Below are positions 32,015-39,288 of a DNA stretch of 64,000 nucleotides, one piece after another; position 1 is the first letter of the stretch; each line of letters begins with the position of its first letter. Location of the stretch: NCBI RefSeq assembly GCF_030268045.1, contig NZ_BSDC01000001.1:1054001-1118000 (forward strand), read 5' to 3'. The notes below the pieces were generated by a model. The model was not told the DNA's origin. It did no database searches and saw nothing but the letters and a program-made list of their open reading frames with translations. The position numbers and the translations under genes are program-made. The DNA comes from Geothrix edaphica. GTDB taxonomy: Bacteria > Acidobacteriota > Holophagae > Holophagales > Holophagaceae.

Positions 32015-32488
32015 CTACGACTCTACAGCGAATGGCTTATCGGAATCTTTGAGTTGAGCGAGGTAATCATCTGGATCCAACTTTGCGAAGGTCATGCGAG
32101 GGCGCTCACTTATGGAACGACTGGGCGTGAAGGTCAATTCGAGCGGCCCTTCCACTTCCAGGACAAAACGGATAGTGCCGCTTTTCATAAGCACAAGATC
32201 GGTTAGTGCGCGACTTCCATACATGGGCCCTGAAAAGGAATCAGAAGTGACGTATTTGAGCTCATGGGAGATGAGCGTAAAGCAAGTGGTTTCCTCCCAA
32301 GGGCAATCGAAATCCGTAACCAGCAGGTAGCCCTCTGGAACCAGGATTTGGTGTCGGAGGCAATAGCCGCTTACGTGGAGACCAGTAGGTACCCCGTCAA
32401 GGAGCAACCTGGACTTTCCGCCCCAAGAATCATAGGGTCCCTCGTGTTCTTCGAGTGTGAACCGGTCAATTCGCTGCACGTAAGGCAC
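32015..32488 (-). CDS. Hypothetical protein, probable cassette ORF
   Basis: A 157-residue ORF starts at GTG (32488) with no clear ribosome site, as is common for cassette genes. It lacks a signal peptide and shows mixed beta-rich sequence (LLLDGVPTGLHVSGYCLRHQILVPEGYLLVTDFDCPWEETTCF). No family is recognised. GC content is near half, far below the backbone. It lies exactly between two attC-like repeats, with its stop 15 nt before copy 1. Opposite-strand frames exist but are shorter or cross the repeats. Confidence 0.62.
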   Translation of the reverse strand: MPYVQRIDRFTLEEHEGPYDSWGGKSRLLLDGVPTGLHVSGYCLRHQILVPEGYLLVTDFDCPWEETTCFTLISHELKYVTSDSFSGPMYGSRALTDLVLMKSGTIRFVLEVEGPLELTFTPSRSISERPRMTFAKLDPDDYLAQLKDSDKPFAVES

Positions 32489-32516
32489 CCTGAGGAAGGA
32501 AGCCGATCGTCATCGC

Positions 32517-32611
32517 CTGCATCGAGGCAATGAGCGGAGCCGGGGAAGCGAGATGTTGAGAGAGAACGGAAGGCAAGGCAGGCGGGGTCCGAGTTGAGCG
32601 GAGGGTTAGGT
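32517..32611 (-). repeat. attC-like repeat, copy 2
   Basis: A 95-bp homologue of copy 1. Its minus-strand start is a perfect inverse core ACCTAAC (32611-32605), followed by CCTCCGCTCAACTCGG. It contains the stop codon of the preceding ORF. I find no matching GTTRRRY at the far end, so it may be half of an attC joined to other sequence. Confidence 0.68.
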
Positions 32612-32980
32612 GGCGCCGACGCACAAGGAGAGGATGCCAATAAGAACAAAAATGGGCCAAGCAAGATGCTTCGCCCTTGAGCCAATAAGAACAACAATCC
32701 CAGTTGCTAGGAAGGTAATGCCAATGATCTTAACTACAACCAGATGTGAGGGTGAACCATGGCTAAGGTGAATCAGGATGGCAGCGAAGCCCCACCATGC
32801 AACGGATGTAATGTGCCAGGCGAAACGAAGGATTCGAGTCGTGAACTGGGTGCTACCGAAGAGTTTCGGTAAGTCCTCTCGACGAAAAAGACGGATGAGA
32901 ATGTAACGCTCACCGAGGTAAGAATGGGCCACTCCCACAATGAGAAGCAGAATCGCAGCGATTAGGAGGGCGATGGACAT
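32606..32980 (-). CDS. Small multi-pass membrane protein, integron cassette ORF
   Basis: A 124-residue protein with four predicted membrane helices (SIALLIAAILLLIVGVAHSYL, HITSVAWWGFAAILIHL, VVVKIIGITFLATGIVVLIG and LAWPIFVLIGILSLCVG) and a basic loop LIRLFRREDLPKLFG. Function unknown. It starts 5 nt after the core site GTTAGAT of the attC at 32985-33044. An ATG inside that core site is an alternative start. Its TAA stop lies inside the ACCTAAC of copy 2, a compact layout typical of gene cassettes. GC is about 45%. Confidence 0.8.
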   Translation of the reverse strand: MSIALLIAAILLLIVGVAHSYLGERYILIRLFRREDLPKLFGSTQFTTRILRFAWHITSVAWWGFAAILIHLSHGSPSHLVVVKIIGITFLATGIVVLIGSRAKHLAWPIFVLIGILSLCVGAT

Positions 32981-32984
32981 AGCC

Positions 32985-33044
32985 ATCTAACCACTGAGTT
33001 AAGCCGCGCCGCGAAGCGGCGTCGGCTTGGACGAATTGTTAGGT
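32985..33044 (-). repeat. attC: Canonical integron attC recombination site
   Basis: Read on the minus strand, a 60-bp imperfect palindrome runs from the inverse core ACCTAAC (33044-33038) to the core GTTAGAT (32991-32985). The inner arms AAGCCGACGCCGC and GCGGCGCGGCTT pair around a small loop with one unpaired base, as in attC sites. The strand asymmetry matches that of aadA-type attC sites as I recall them, so the sense direction is minus. The ORFs on both sides read the same way. Confidence 0.93.
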
Positions 33045-33054
33045 GGCCAGCTTC

Positions 33055-33339
33055 TCATGGCTGCCGCCGCGCTGCCGCGCCCCGGCTCGGATCCAGCCAC
33101 CGGGAGGGCGCGAAGAGAATCGGCAAGCCCAAGCCACAAAGGATCAGTGAGCCCCAAATTCCACGGCGCTTGCTGTCGGGATCAGCAGTGTATTCCTCCT
33201 GGCTCGTTATCTTGATATCCGGCCGCTGGAGAGCGATCCAACCAAACGCAGACATGAAGCCGCCGAACACGACGAGCGCAAAGCCGAACATGCGAACTTT
33301 CCACGATGCCAAAGTTTTCGGATGCGACGTGCTATCCAT
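33055..33339 (-). CDS. Small membrane protein, integron cassette ORF
   Basis: A 94-residue protein with two membrane helices (VRMFGFALVVFGGFMSAFGWIAL and GIWGSLILCGLGLPILFA) joined by a polar loop. Function unknown. The ATG lies 5 nt after the core GTTAGGT (33350-33344), and the TGA stop lies 10 nt before the canonical attC, the tight packing of a one-gene cassette. It has no ribosome site, so it may rely on translation from an upstream leader. A GTG two codons earlier is an alternative. Confidence 0.8.
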   Translation of the reverse strand: MDSTSHPKTLASWKVRMFGFALVVFGGFMSAFGWIALQRPDIKITSQEEYTADPDSKRRGIWGSLILCGLGLPILFAPSRWLDPSRGAAARRQP

Positions 33340-33343
33340 GGCC

Positions 33344-33350
33344 ACCTAAC
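33344..33350 (-). other. Integron core site GTTAGGT at the outer edge of the array
   Basis: GTTAGGT (minus strand) fits GTTRRRY and matches the position of the cassette junction just before the ORF at 33339. No palindromic attC partner is visible upstream, so it could be an attI-like site or a scar. Confidence 0.55.
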
Positions 33351-33567
33351 TTTGAATTAGACGAGCGTTTGCAGAAGTCAGAGGCGCCCACGTTGTATGG
33401 GAAGTGTTGGATGGGAAAGACCCTCCGAGCTTAGGCGCCCATCGCCTTGTGGGCAAATGGAAAACGAACCTGGATTGGCGTGAACGGTGAACCCCTCAGG
33501 CCCGTCGCGCCTCGCTTCCACGCGATGGTCATGGCCTTCCCCAGGCCTGTACCTTCCAGAGACAAGA

Positions 33568-33608
33568 CACCAGGAACCGCAAAGCCGCGCGCTTTGCTTT
33601 TCCTGGTG
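33568..33608. terminator. Nested inverted repeat downstream of the DUF2911 gene
   Basis: CACCAGGAA (33568-33576) pairs with TTCCTGGTG (33600-33608), and an inner GCAAAGC/GCTTTGC pair (33579-33585, 33591-33597) surrounds a CGCGC loop. It is 24 nt after the minus-strand stop at 33632. The remaining intergenic DNA from 33351 to 33567 shows no gene. Confidence 0.6.
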
Positions 33609-33631
33609 CCTTCGTGCCCTGGTGGTGTTCC

Positions 33632-34495
33632 TTATTTCCAGGTCGCCAGTTCTTTCTCCAGGTTCTCCGTGTATTCCTTCGGCGCCTTGCCCTTGGAGAG
33701 GTCGATGGCCTTCTGCAGCTCGGCGCGGGCTTCGGGCATGCGCTTGGCGTCCTTGTAGATCCTGGCGGCGGTCTCGTGGTTCCAGAAGCTCTCGCCGGCC
33801 TGGAGGCTCTTCTCGATCCAGGCCAGGGCCTTCTGGGGTTCGATGCCCTGGTCCTGGCAGTACTTGGCGGCCTGGTACCAGGGCACCCAGTCGTTGTCCG
33901 GCGCCTTCTTGAGGCTGTCCTCCAGGTGGGCCCAGTAGATGGCCCTGGTGTCGAAGGCCACGGGGAAGCTCACCCGCAGCTTCTCCCAGCCCAGCTCCAC
34001 GGTGGCGTGGCCGCCGTCGGTGGGGATCACGCGGTAGTCCAGATACTCCAGGAAGGGCCCAGCCTGGGGCGTGGCCTCCCAGCGCAGCAGGTCCTCGCCG
34101 GCCTTGTACTCGTAGGCGCCCCACTGCTTGGCCTTCTTGTTGAGGATGAGGGTCCAGGTCTTCTCGCCGGGGATGACGAAGAAGCCGTAGGTGCCCGCGG
34201 GCACCTCCTTGCCGGCCACCTTGGCGGCGTGGCTGAAGGTGATCACGGTGGCGCTGTTGGCGCCGGCCCGCCAAACCTGGCCGAAGGGCACGAGGTCGCC
34301 CCAGATCTTGCGGCCCTTCACGGCGGGCCGGGCGAAGGCGAGGTCGATCTTGCTGATGCCGATCTCCTGGGACACCGTGCAGGCTGGGCTCACGCGCAGC
34401 GGGATCAGGCGCACGGGGGCGGGCTTGTCCTCCGCGCGCAGGGTGGCCGCGAGGGGCAGGGCGACCAGCAGAGTGGGGAGGAGCAGCCTACGCAT
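33632..34495 (-). CDS. DUF2911 domain secreted protein
   Basis: This 287-residue exported protein begins with a signal peptide (MRRLLLPTLLVALPLAATLRA). The DUF2911 domain is recognisable from VSPACTVSQEIGISKIDLAFARPAVKGRKIWGDLVPFGQVWRAGAN, then TFSHAAKVAGKEVPAGTYGFFVIPGEKTWTLILN. A TPR-like C-terminus follows (AAKYCQDQGIEPQKALAWIEKSL). Function of the family is unknown. AGGAGA precedes the ATG at 34495. It overlaps the stop of the next gene by 8 nt and may be co-transcribed. Confidence 0.9.
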   Translation of the reverse strand: MRRLLLPTLLVALPLAATLRAEDKPAPVRLIPLRVSPACTVSQEIGISKIDLAFARPAVKGRKIWGDLVPFGQVWRAGANSATVITFSHAAKVAGKEVPAGTYGFFVIPGEKTWTLILNKKAKQWGAYEYKAGEDLLRWEATPQAGPFLEYLDYRVIPTDGGHATVELGWEKLRVSFPVAFDTRAIYWAHLEDSLKKAPDNDWVPWYQAAKYCQDQGIEPQKALAWIEKSLQAGESFWNHETAARIYKDAKRMPEARAELQKAIDLSKGKAPKEYTENLEKELATWK

Positions 34496-36416
34496 GGGAA
34501 TCTCCTGGGACACGGCTGTCGAGGGTAGCACCCCGGCGCGGCGGAAGGAGGAAGCGGCCGGGGTTCCGGTTGAAGGCCTTCAGGATCTCCAGCCAGAGGC
34601 GGCGGCTGGCCCGGCCGCTGAGGTCCCGGGCCCGCAAGGCCGTCCAGAGGGCCAGGGCGAAAGATACCGCGAAGTTCAGGACGCCGATGAGGCCGATGCC
34701 GAACAGGCCCCAGAGGACCTCCTTCCAGGCCAGGGTGCCCTCGAACCAGAGGGTGGCGGAGCCCAGGGCCAGCGAGGCCGCCTGGAGGGTGACGTGGCGC
34801 ACTTCCGCATGGATGCCCGCGAAGGCAAAGGCCATGGGCACGAAGACCAGCAGGGCGCCCAGGGCCGTGTAGCCCGCGAAGCCCGCCAGGTGCCTCTGGA
34901 TGAACCGGCCCAGGGCCTCGGCGCCACCCGCTCCGAACCAGGAGCGCAGCCGGTGGTTCTGGGCCAGGGCCTCGGGCAGGCAGCGGTAGGCGCTCCAGTT
35001 GGCGGTCCAGCCCGCGGCCAGGCTGGAGAGCCAGAGCAGCACGCCCGTGAGGGCCGCGAAGACCAGGGTCCAGCCGTGGAAGGGGTGAGTGCCCTGGAGG
35101 CTGTGCAGGGCCGCTTCGTGCTCCAGCGGGACGTGGCCCGTCAGCCAGACCCAGGCCGCAACCAGGCCCGCCGACACGGGCACGGTGGCCAGCACATTGC
35201 CCAGGGTGGCGATGACCTGGGTCCGCGTGATGGCCGCCACCAGTTCGACTTCCCGGGCCTGGCCGTCATCGTCCTCCAGGGCGCGGGCCAGAGCCGCGGC
35301 GGTCATGGCGGGCTGCTTGGAGGCCAGCGTGAAGCCCAGCAGTTGCATGGTGCAGAAGCTGGCCGCGTAGTTGGCGGTCAGGGCGAGGCCCGACAGCAGG
35401 GGCGCCAGGGGAAGGATCGAGAGGGTGATCTTGAACAGGGCCGTGCCCGCCGTGAGGAGCCCGCCGCCCGCCGCGGACCGGCTCATGGCCCACCACTCGG
35501 ACCGGTCCCGGGCGATGTAGTGCTCGCCGGTCTCGCCGGTGTGCTCCACCACCTTGCGGGCCAGGCGCTTGACCGTGGTGCGCAGCAGGGCCAGCAGCCC
35601 GTGCTGGGCGAGGCTGCCGCGCACCAGCTCGGCGGCGAAGGCGGTGCCGTCCCCCTGGCCCGCGGCAAAATCCAGGAGCTGGCCGATGCGGGCCAGCTGG
35701 GCTTCCAGCAGCTCGAGCCGGAACACCAGGTCCGTGGAGACGCCGCGATCATCGAGGCGGGCGTGGGCCTGGGCCAGGGTGGCGGTGCAGGTGCCCCAGC
35801 AGGCCTCCCAGGCGGCCCGCGCCTCGGCATCCCCGGGGCGGTCCCCGGCCTCGTGGACGACGCGGGTGAGGTGGAAGAAGGGGGAATCCGCATCGCTGCC
35901 TTCCGGATCCAGGGCCAGCAGGTCGCGGGACAGGCCCACGGCCGCGGCGCGGTGGGCCAGCAGGCGGGCGGCGTGGGCCCAGATCGCCTGGGGGGGGGCC
36001 AGCAGGGCGCCCCAGATGATCCGCAGATCCACAGGCAGGCGCTCGATCCACACCGCGTCCGCCTCGTCCAGGTCCAGCCGGTCCACCAGGGCGTAGAGGT
36101 CCCCTTCCGGGTCCAGGCGGGGGATGACCCGGTCCACGATCCGCAGGAATCCCTCGCCCACCAGAGTGGTGCGGTCCGGCAGGCCCGTTTCCGCCAGGAG
36201 GCGAATGGCCGAGGCGTGGTTCCAGGCCTCCGACAGCGGCCCGCTGAGGCCCCGGAAGGCCAGGGCCGCGTGGAGCCGGCGGAGCCGGGTCGTGCGCCGG
36301 GGCTCGCCATCCTGGGAATCCAGGGGCGAAGCCTCCAGCAGCCAGCGCAACAGAGGCTCCAGCCTCGGGGCGCCGCCGCTCAGCAGTTCATCCAGCCTGG
36401 GGTCGGACAGGGGCAT
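34488..36416 (-). CDS. Gcr / SpecificRecomb family multi-pass membrane protein
   Basis: This 642-residue protein matches the family named site-specific recombinase (gonococcal Gcr-like, PF10136): HYIARDRSEWWAMSRSAAGGGLLTAGTALFK, LTANYAASFCTMQLLGFTLASKQPAMTAA and a C-terminal block of several membrane helices. The name is historic. I see no DNA-binding or recombinase active site here, and the many membrane helices argue for a membrane role. The ATG at 36416 has GGAG upstream. The stop overlaps the DUF2911 start. Confidence 0.88.
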   Translation of the reverse strand: MPLSDPRLDELLSGGAPRLEPLLRWLLEASPLDSQDGEPRRTTRLRRLHAALAFRGLSGPLSEAWNHASAIRLLAETGLPDRTTLVGEGFLRIVDRVIPRLDPEGDLYALVDRLDLDEADAVWIERLPVDLRIIWGALLAPPQAIWAHAARLLAHRAAAVGLSRDLLALDPEGSDADSPFFHLTRVVHEAGDRPGDAEARAAWEACWGTCTATLAQAHARLDDRGVSTDLVFRLELLEAQLARIGQLLDFAAGQGDGTAFAAELVRGSLAQHGLLALLRTTVKRLARKVVEHTGETGEHYIARDRSEWWAMSRSAAGGGLLTAGTALFKITLSILPLAPLLSGLALTANYAASFCTMQLLGFTLASKQPAMTAAALARALEDDDGQAREVELVAAITRTQVIATLGNVLATVPVSAGLVAAWVWLTGHVPLEHEAALHSLQGTHPFHGWTLVFAALTGVLLWLSSLAAGWTANWSAYRCLPEALAQNHRLRSWFGAGGAEALGRFIQRHLAGFAGYTALGALLVFVPMAFAFAGIHAEVRHVTLQAASLALGSATLWFEGTLAWKEVLWGLFGIGLIGVLNFAVSFALALWTALRARDLSGRASRRLWLEILKAFNRNPGRFLLPPRRGATLDSRVPGDSHA

Positions 36417-36451
36417 CGGGACTCCGGAGGAGTCCTCAGGGTGGCACAAGC

Positions 36452-36946
36452 CTAGGAATTGGAACCCGATCGATGGGATGAGGTGGGCCTAGTCCGATTG
36501 AGGAACTGCTGCACCGCCAGGGGATCCACCGTGGCGGGAGTGCCGGACCAGGCCTGGGAGGGCCGCAGCATGCCCAGCATGTCCTCAGGGCAGCCCACCT
36601 GCTCGTAGAGGCGCTCCACCCGCGCCGCCAGCTGGCCGAGGGTGCTTTCCGTGGCCAGAGCCTCGCGCAACAGGGCCTCCCGCCAGCGGTCCTGGGCCTG
36701 GGACCAGCGGAGGCTGCCGGGCCGGGGCGTCCGGCCCACCGCTTCCGCGCAGGCGGCCCAGAGGTGGGCCTCGAAGGTCCGGAGCCCTTCGCCCGTCAGG
36801 GCCCTCAGGCGGGTGGCGGCCGAGCCGTCGCCCGGGATCCAGCCCTGGATCTCCTCGGTGCCGAGCAGGCCGAAGTCGTGGCCGGTCACGATGTCGTCCC
36901 AGGTGGGCTCCCCATGTGTGCGGCGGAAGGCGTCGTAGGCGCTCAT
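36452..36946 (-). CDS. Conserved hypothetical protein
   Basis: This 164-residue protein starts at the ATG at 36946 with GAGG upstream. It is mostly helical (EGLRTFEAHLWAACAEAVGR, AQDRWREALLREALATESTLGQLAARVERLYEQVG) and begins with MSAYDAFRRTHGEPTWDDIVTGHDFGLLG. No signal peptide. No family is recognised, though DUF2247 is a remote possibility. It follows the ureohydrolase gene by 7 nt, so they may be cotranscribed. Confidence 0.72.
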   Translation of the reverse strand: MSAYDAFRRTHGEPTWDDIVTGHDFGLLGTEEIQGWIPGDGSAATRLRALTGEGLRTFEAHLWAACAEAVGRTPRPGSLRWSQAQDRWREALLREALATESTLGQLAARVERLYEQVGCPEDMLGMLRPSQAWSGTPATVDPLAVQQFLNRTRPTSSHRSGSNS

Positions 36947-36953
36947 GGGGACC

Positions 36954-37892
36954 TCAGGCGAGGAGGTGGAGGGCAAGGTGGACGGCGACCCGGGCGCTGG
37001 CCTCGGCACCCTCCAGCGTGGGGGCCAGCTCCATGAGATCGGCGCCCAGCCAGGGCTCGGGCCAGGAGCGGGCGGCGTGGATGAGGCGCAGGGCTTCGGG
37101 AAGGCTGAGACCGCCAGGTACCGGCTCCGCCACGGCCGGCACCAGCACCGGATCCAGGGCATCGAGGTCCATGCTCAGGTAGGCCGGACCCCGGCCCACG
37201 GCGGCGAGATCCGCCGCCAGGCGGGAATCCAGGCGGGGATCGCGCAGGTCCTCGGGCGTCCACATGCGCACGCCGGCGGCCTGGAGGAAGGCCAGCTCGC
37301 CATCGTCGAACCGGGGCGCCCGCAGGCCGGCCTGGACCACGCGCGCGGGATCCAGCAGGCCCTCCTCCAGCGCCTGGCGCACCCAGGTGCCGTGGTGGAT
37401 CTCCGTGCCCCAGGCGGCGCCATCGGCGGCGTCCGGGTGGGCGTCCAGGTGCAGCAGGCCCAGGGGCCCGTGCTGGCGGGCCAGGGCCCGCAGGGCGCCG
37501 AGGGTGAGCGCATGGTCGCCCCCCAGCAGGAGGCTGCGGCAGCCGGTCATGGCCCAGGCGCCCACGGTGGCCTGGACGGTCTCCAGGGCCTCCTTCAGGG
37601 AGAAGGGCAGGGTGGGGATGTTGCCGCCGTCCAGCCAGCCATGGGCGGCGGTGGGGCCCAGGGCCAGGCGGCCTTCGCGCAGGCGGCCCGGCATGGGATG
37701 CGTTCCGAGGCCCATGGAGGCCGCCCGTAGGGCCCAGGGGCCCAGGCGGGCGCCGGGGCGGTTGATGACGCCGGCATCACAGGGCACGCCGAGGACGACC
37801 CCGGTGGCGGGGCGGGGGTCCAGCACCAGAGGCAGCCCGAGGAAGGGCGTCAGGCCGGTGCGGAGACCCTGCATGAGGACATCAGCGGACAT
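36954..37892 (-). CDS. Ureohydrolase (arginase/agmatinase/formimidoylglutamase family)
   Basis: This 312-residue enzyme of the binuclear-manganese ureohydrolase family has all metal sites: LLGGDHALT, HLDAHPDAADG (DAHxD) and YLSMDLDALDPVLVP. Members hydrolyse arginine, agmatine or formiminoglutamate; the substrate cannot be set here. The ATG at 37892 with GGAG 5 nt upstream overlaps the plsC stop by 11 nt. A longer N-terminal frame exists but would lie inside the plsC gene. Confidence 0.88.
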   Translation of the reverse strand: MSADVLMQGLRTGLTPFLGLPLVLDPRPATGVVLGVPCDAGVINRPGARLGPWALRAASMGLGTHPMPGRLREGRLALGPTAAHGWLDGGNIPTLPFSLKEALETVQATVGAWAMTGCRSLLLGGDHALTLGALRALARQHGPLGLLHLDAHPDAADGAAWGTEIHHGTWVRQALEEGLLDPARVVQAGLRAPRFDDGELAFLQAAGVRMWTPEDLRDPRLDSRLAADLAAVGRGPAYLSMDLDALDPVLVPAVAEPVPGGLSLPEALRLIHAARSWPEPWLGADLMELAPTLEGAEASARVAVHLALHLLA

Positions 37893-38562
37893 CTGGACTC
37901 CGGGGCTCGAGGGCGGTGCGGAAGGCGGCGATCCACTGGTCCGGGCTCTCGAAACCGGCGGGATGCAGGGGGGCCTCCGCCACCACGGTGACGGGCGTGC
38001 GAGTGGTGAGAAGGGTGCGGAGGTGGGGGAGCAGGGTCTCGTCGCCAGTCCACGGGTAGTGGGGCGCGGGGCTGCTGAGACGGAAGGGCTGGGCGGGCAG
38101 GCCCAGCTCGTAGACGGCCCGCAGGCCACCTTCATAGAACGGCGCAAGCCGCTCGCCCCGGGTGGTGGTGCCCTCGGGGAAGAGCAGCATGTCGCGGCCC
38201 TCGCGGAGCGAGGCGGCGAAGCCGACGAGGGCCGCGGCACGGCTGCCGGCGTCGTCCCGGTCCACGAAGTGGAGGCCGGATTTCCGTGCCCACCGCCCGA
38301 TGAGGGGATAGCCCGTGACCTCGCCCTTGGCGATGGTGCCCATGGGGCGGAGGCTCATGAGCGCCACAGGATCCACCCAGCTGAGGTGGTTGGCCACCCA
38401 GAGGGGGATGTCCTTCCGGGGATGCCCGGCCACCTCGAGTTCCACCCCCAGGGCCGGCAGCAGCCGTCGCGCCCAGCGGTGCATGCCGGGCTGGGGCTCC
38501 GTGCCGGCGGCCAGGCGCGGCAGCAGGGCGAAGGTGGGCCAGAGGACGCCCGTCCAGGACAT
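37882..38562 (-). CDS. 1-acylglycerol-3-phosphate O-acyltransferase (PlsC family)
   Basis: This 226-residue acyltransferase adds the second fatty acid to lysophosphatidate or a similar acceptor at the membrane. The catalytic HX4D is VANHLSWVDPVALM, and the glycerol phosphate motif is LLFPEGTTTRGERLAPFYEGG. The N-terminus is hydrophobic. Its start overlaps the GNAT gene stop (TGATG). A lipid-modifying context is possible but there is no lipid cluster nearby. Confidence 0.9.
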   Translation of the reverse strand: MSWTGVLWPTFALLPRLAAGTEPQPGMHRWARRLLPALGVELEVAGHPRKDIPLWVANHLSWVDPVALMSLRPMGTIAKGEVTGYPLIGRWARKSGLHFVDRDDAGSRAAALVGFAASLREGRDMLLFPEGTTTRGERLAPFYEGGLRAVYELGLPAQPFRLSSPAPHYPWTGDETLLPHLRTLLTTRTPVTVVAEAPLHPAGFESPDQWIAAFRTALEPRSPDVR

Positions 38563-39098
38563 CAGGACACCAGCTTCAGCCGCGTGTAGCGGGCCCGGAC
38601 ACGCTCCAGGTCGTCGCGGGTGATGGCGGACCAGAGCCGCGTATCCCCGGGCGTGTAGTAGTCCCGCACTTCGGCCACCACCCGGGCGCCGAGGGCGTGG
38701 TGGACGCTGCGGGCATCATCGTTGCCGGGCTCCACCAGGAACCGGCACTCCTCCACGTTCTCCTGGAGCAGCTTGGAGACCATGGCCCGGATGAGCAGGT
38801 AGTTCACCCGGCCCTTCTGGTAGTCGGGGTGCACGGCCAGCGTGGCGCAGTAGACGGTGGTCCCCTTCACGAAGTTGAGGACGTAGCCCACGGGCCGGTC
38901 ACCGTCCAGGGCCAGGAAGCACCAGTCACCGTAGAGCTCCGTGCAGAGGCGCAGGTAATGGGGGCAGAGCTCCCCGGCGCCATCCCCGGACCAGATCTCG
39001 GCTTCCAGGCGCTGGAGGTGGGCGAAGTCGGCGCTGGAAAGCGGCCGGACGACGTAGCGGGCACCCTCGGAATGGGGAGTGAGCGTCTCGATGGTCAT
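38562..39098 (-). CDS. GNAT family N-acetyltransferase
   Basis: This 178-residue GNAT protein has the core strands YVLNFVKGTTVYCATLAVHPDYQKGRVNYLLIRAMVSKLL, with the acetyl-CoA loop (normally R/Q-x-x-G-x-G/A) altered to QKGRVN. A conserved C-terminal HHALGARVVAEVRDYYTPG follows, a shape that is common in GNATs acting on small amines. Substrate unknown. It is the first gene of the leftward GNAT-PlsC-ureohydrolase-hypothetical operon. The 190 nt upstream (39099-39288) holds no gene and has an AT-rich stretch near 39165-39180 that could be its promoter. Confidence 0.85.
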   Translation of the reverse strand: MTIETLTPHSEGARYVVRPLSSADFAHLQRLEAEIWSGDGAGELCPHYLRLCTELYGDWCFLALDGDRPVGYVLNFVKGTTVYCATLAVHPDYQKGRVNYLLIRAMVSKLLQENVEECRFLVEPGNDDARSVHHALGARVVAEVRDYYTPGDTRLWSAITRDDLERVRARYTRLKLVS

Positions 39099-39288
39099 GG
39101 TGGGCCTCCCTGGTGTCGGGACCAGGATCGGAGACGGGCATGACGGTCTTGCAGCGGCGCCGGTAAATTTATGGAAATACAGTGCTTCCGAGTGGCTACG
39201 GAATGCGCGTGGACCGGGCCCTCCAGACTGGCCGGCCGTCGTGACGGATCGGCGCCTTCGAGGTCACATCTCTGGGACGTTCATCCGG

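Larger units (their letters stand above)
32605..33350 (-). mobile_element. Integron gene cassettes without an integrase (CALIN-like)
   Basis: Two compact one-ORF cassettes lie head to tail on the minus strand between core sites at 33344-33350, 32985-32991 and the inverse core at 32605-32611. The flanking repeat pair and the ORF at 32015 suggest a further, decayed cassette down to about 31908. GC is far below the backbone. No tyrosine integrase of the IntI type is seen in this window. Confidence 0.8.

Noticed and set aside
32371..32697. Minus-strand ORF (108 codons) running through attC-like copy 2
   Set aside because: It crosses the repeat and the ends of two better ORFs and has no start context.
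33027..33215. Plus-strand ORF opposite the outer cassette gene
   Set aside because: It begins inside the attC region and opposes the compact cassette ORF whose start and stop fit the core sites.
34488..36416. Gcr-type gene as the integrase for the cassettes
   Set aside because: No tyrosine-recombinase R-H-R-Y residues and many membrane helices.
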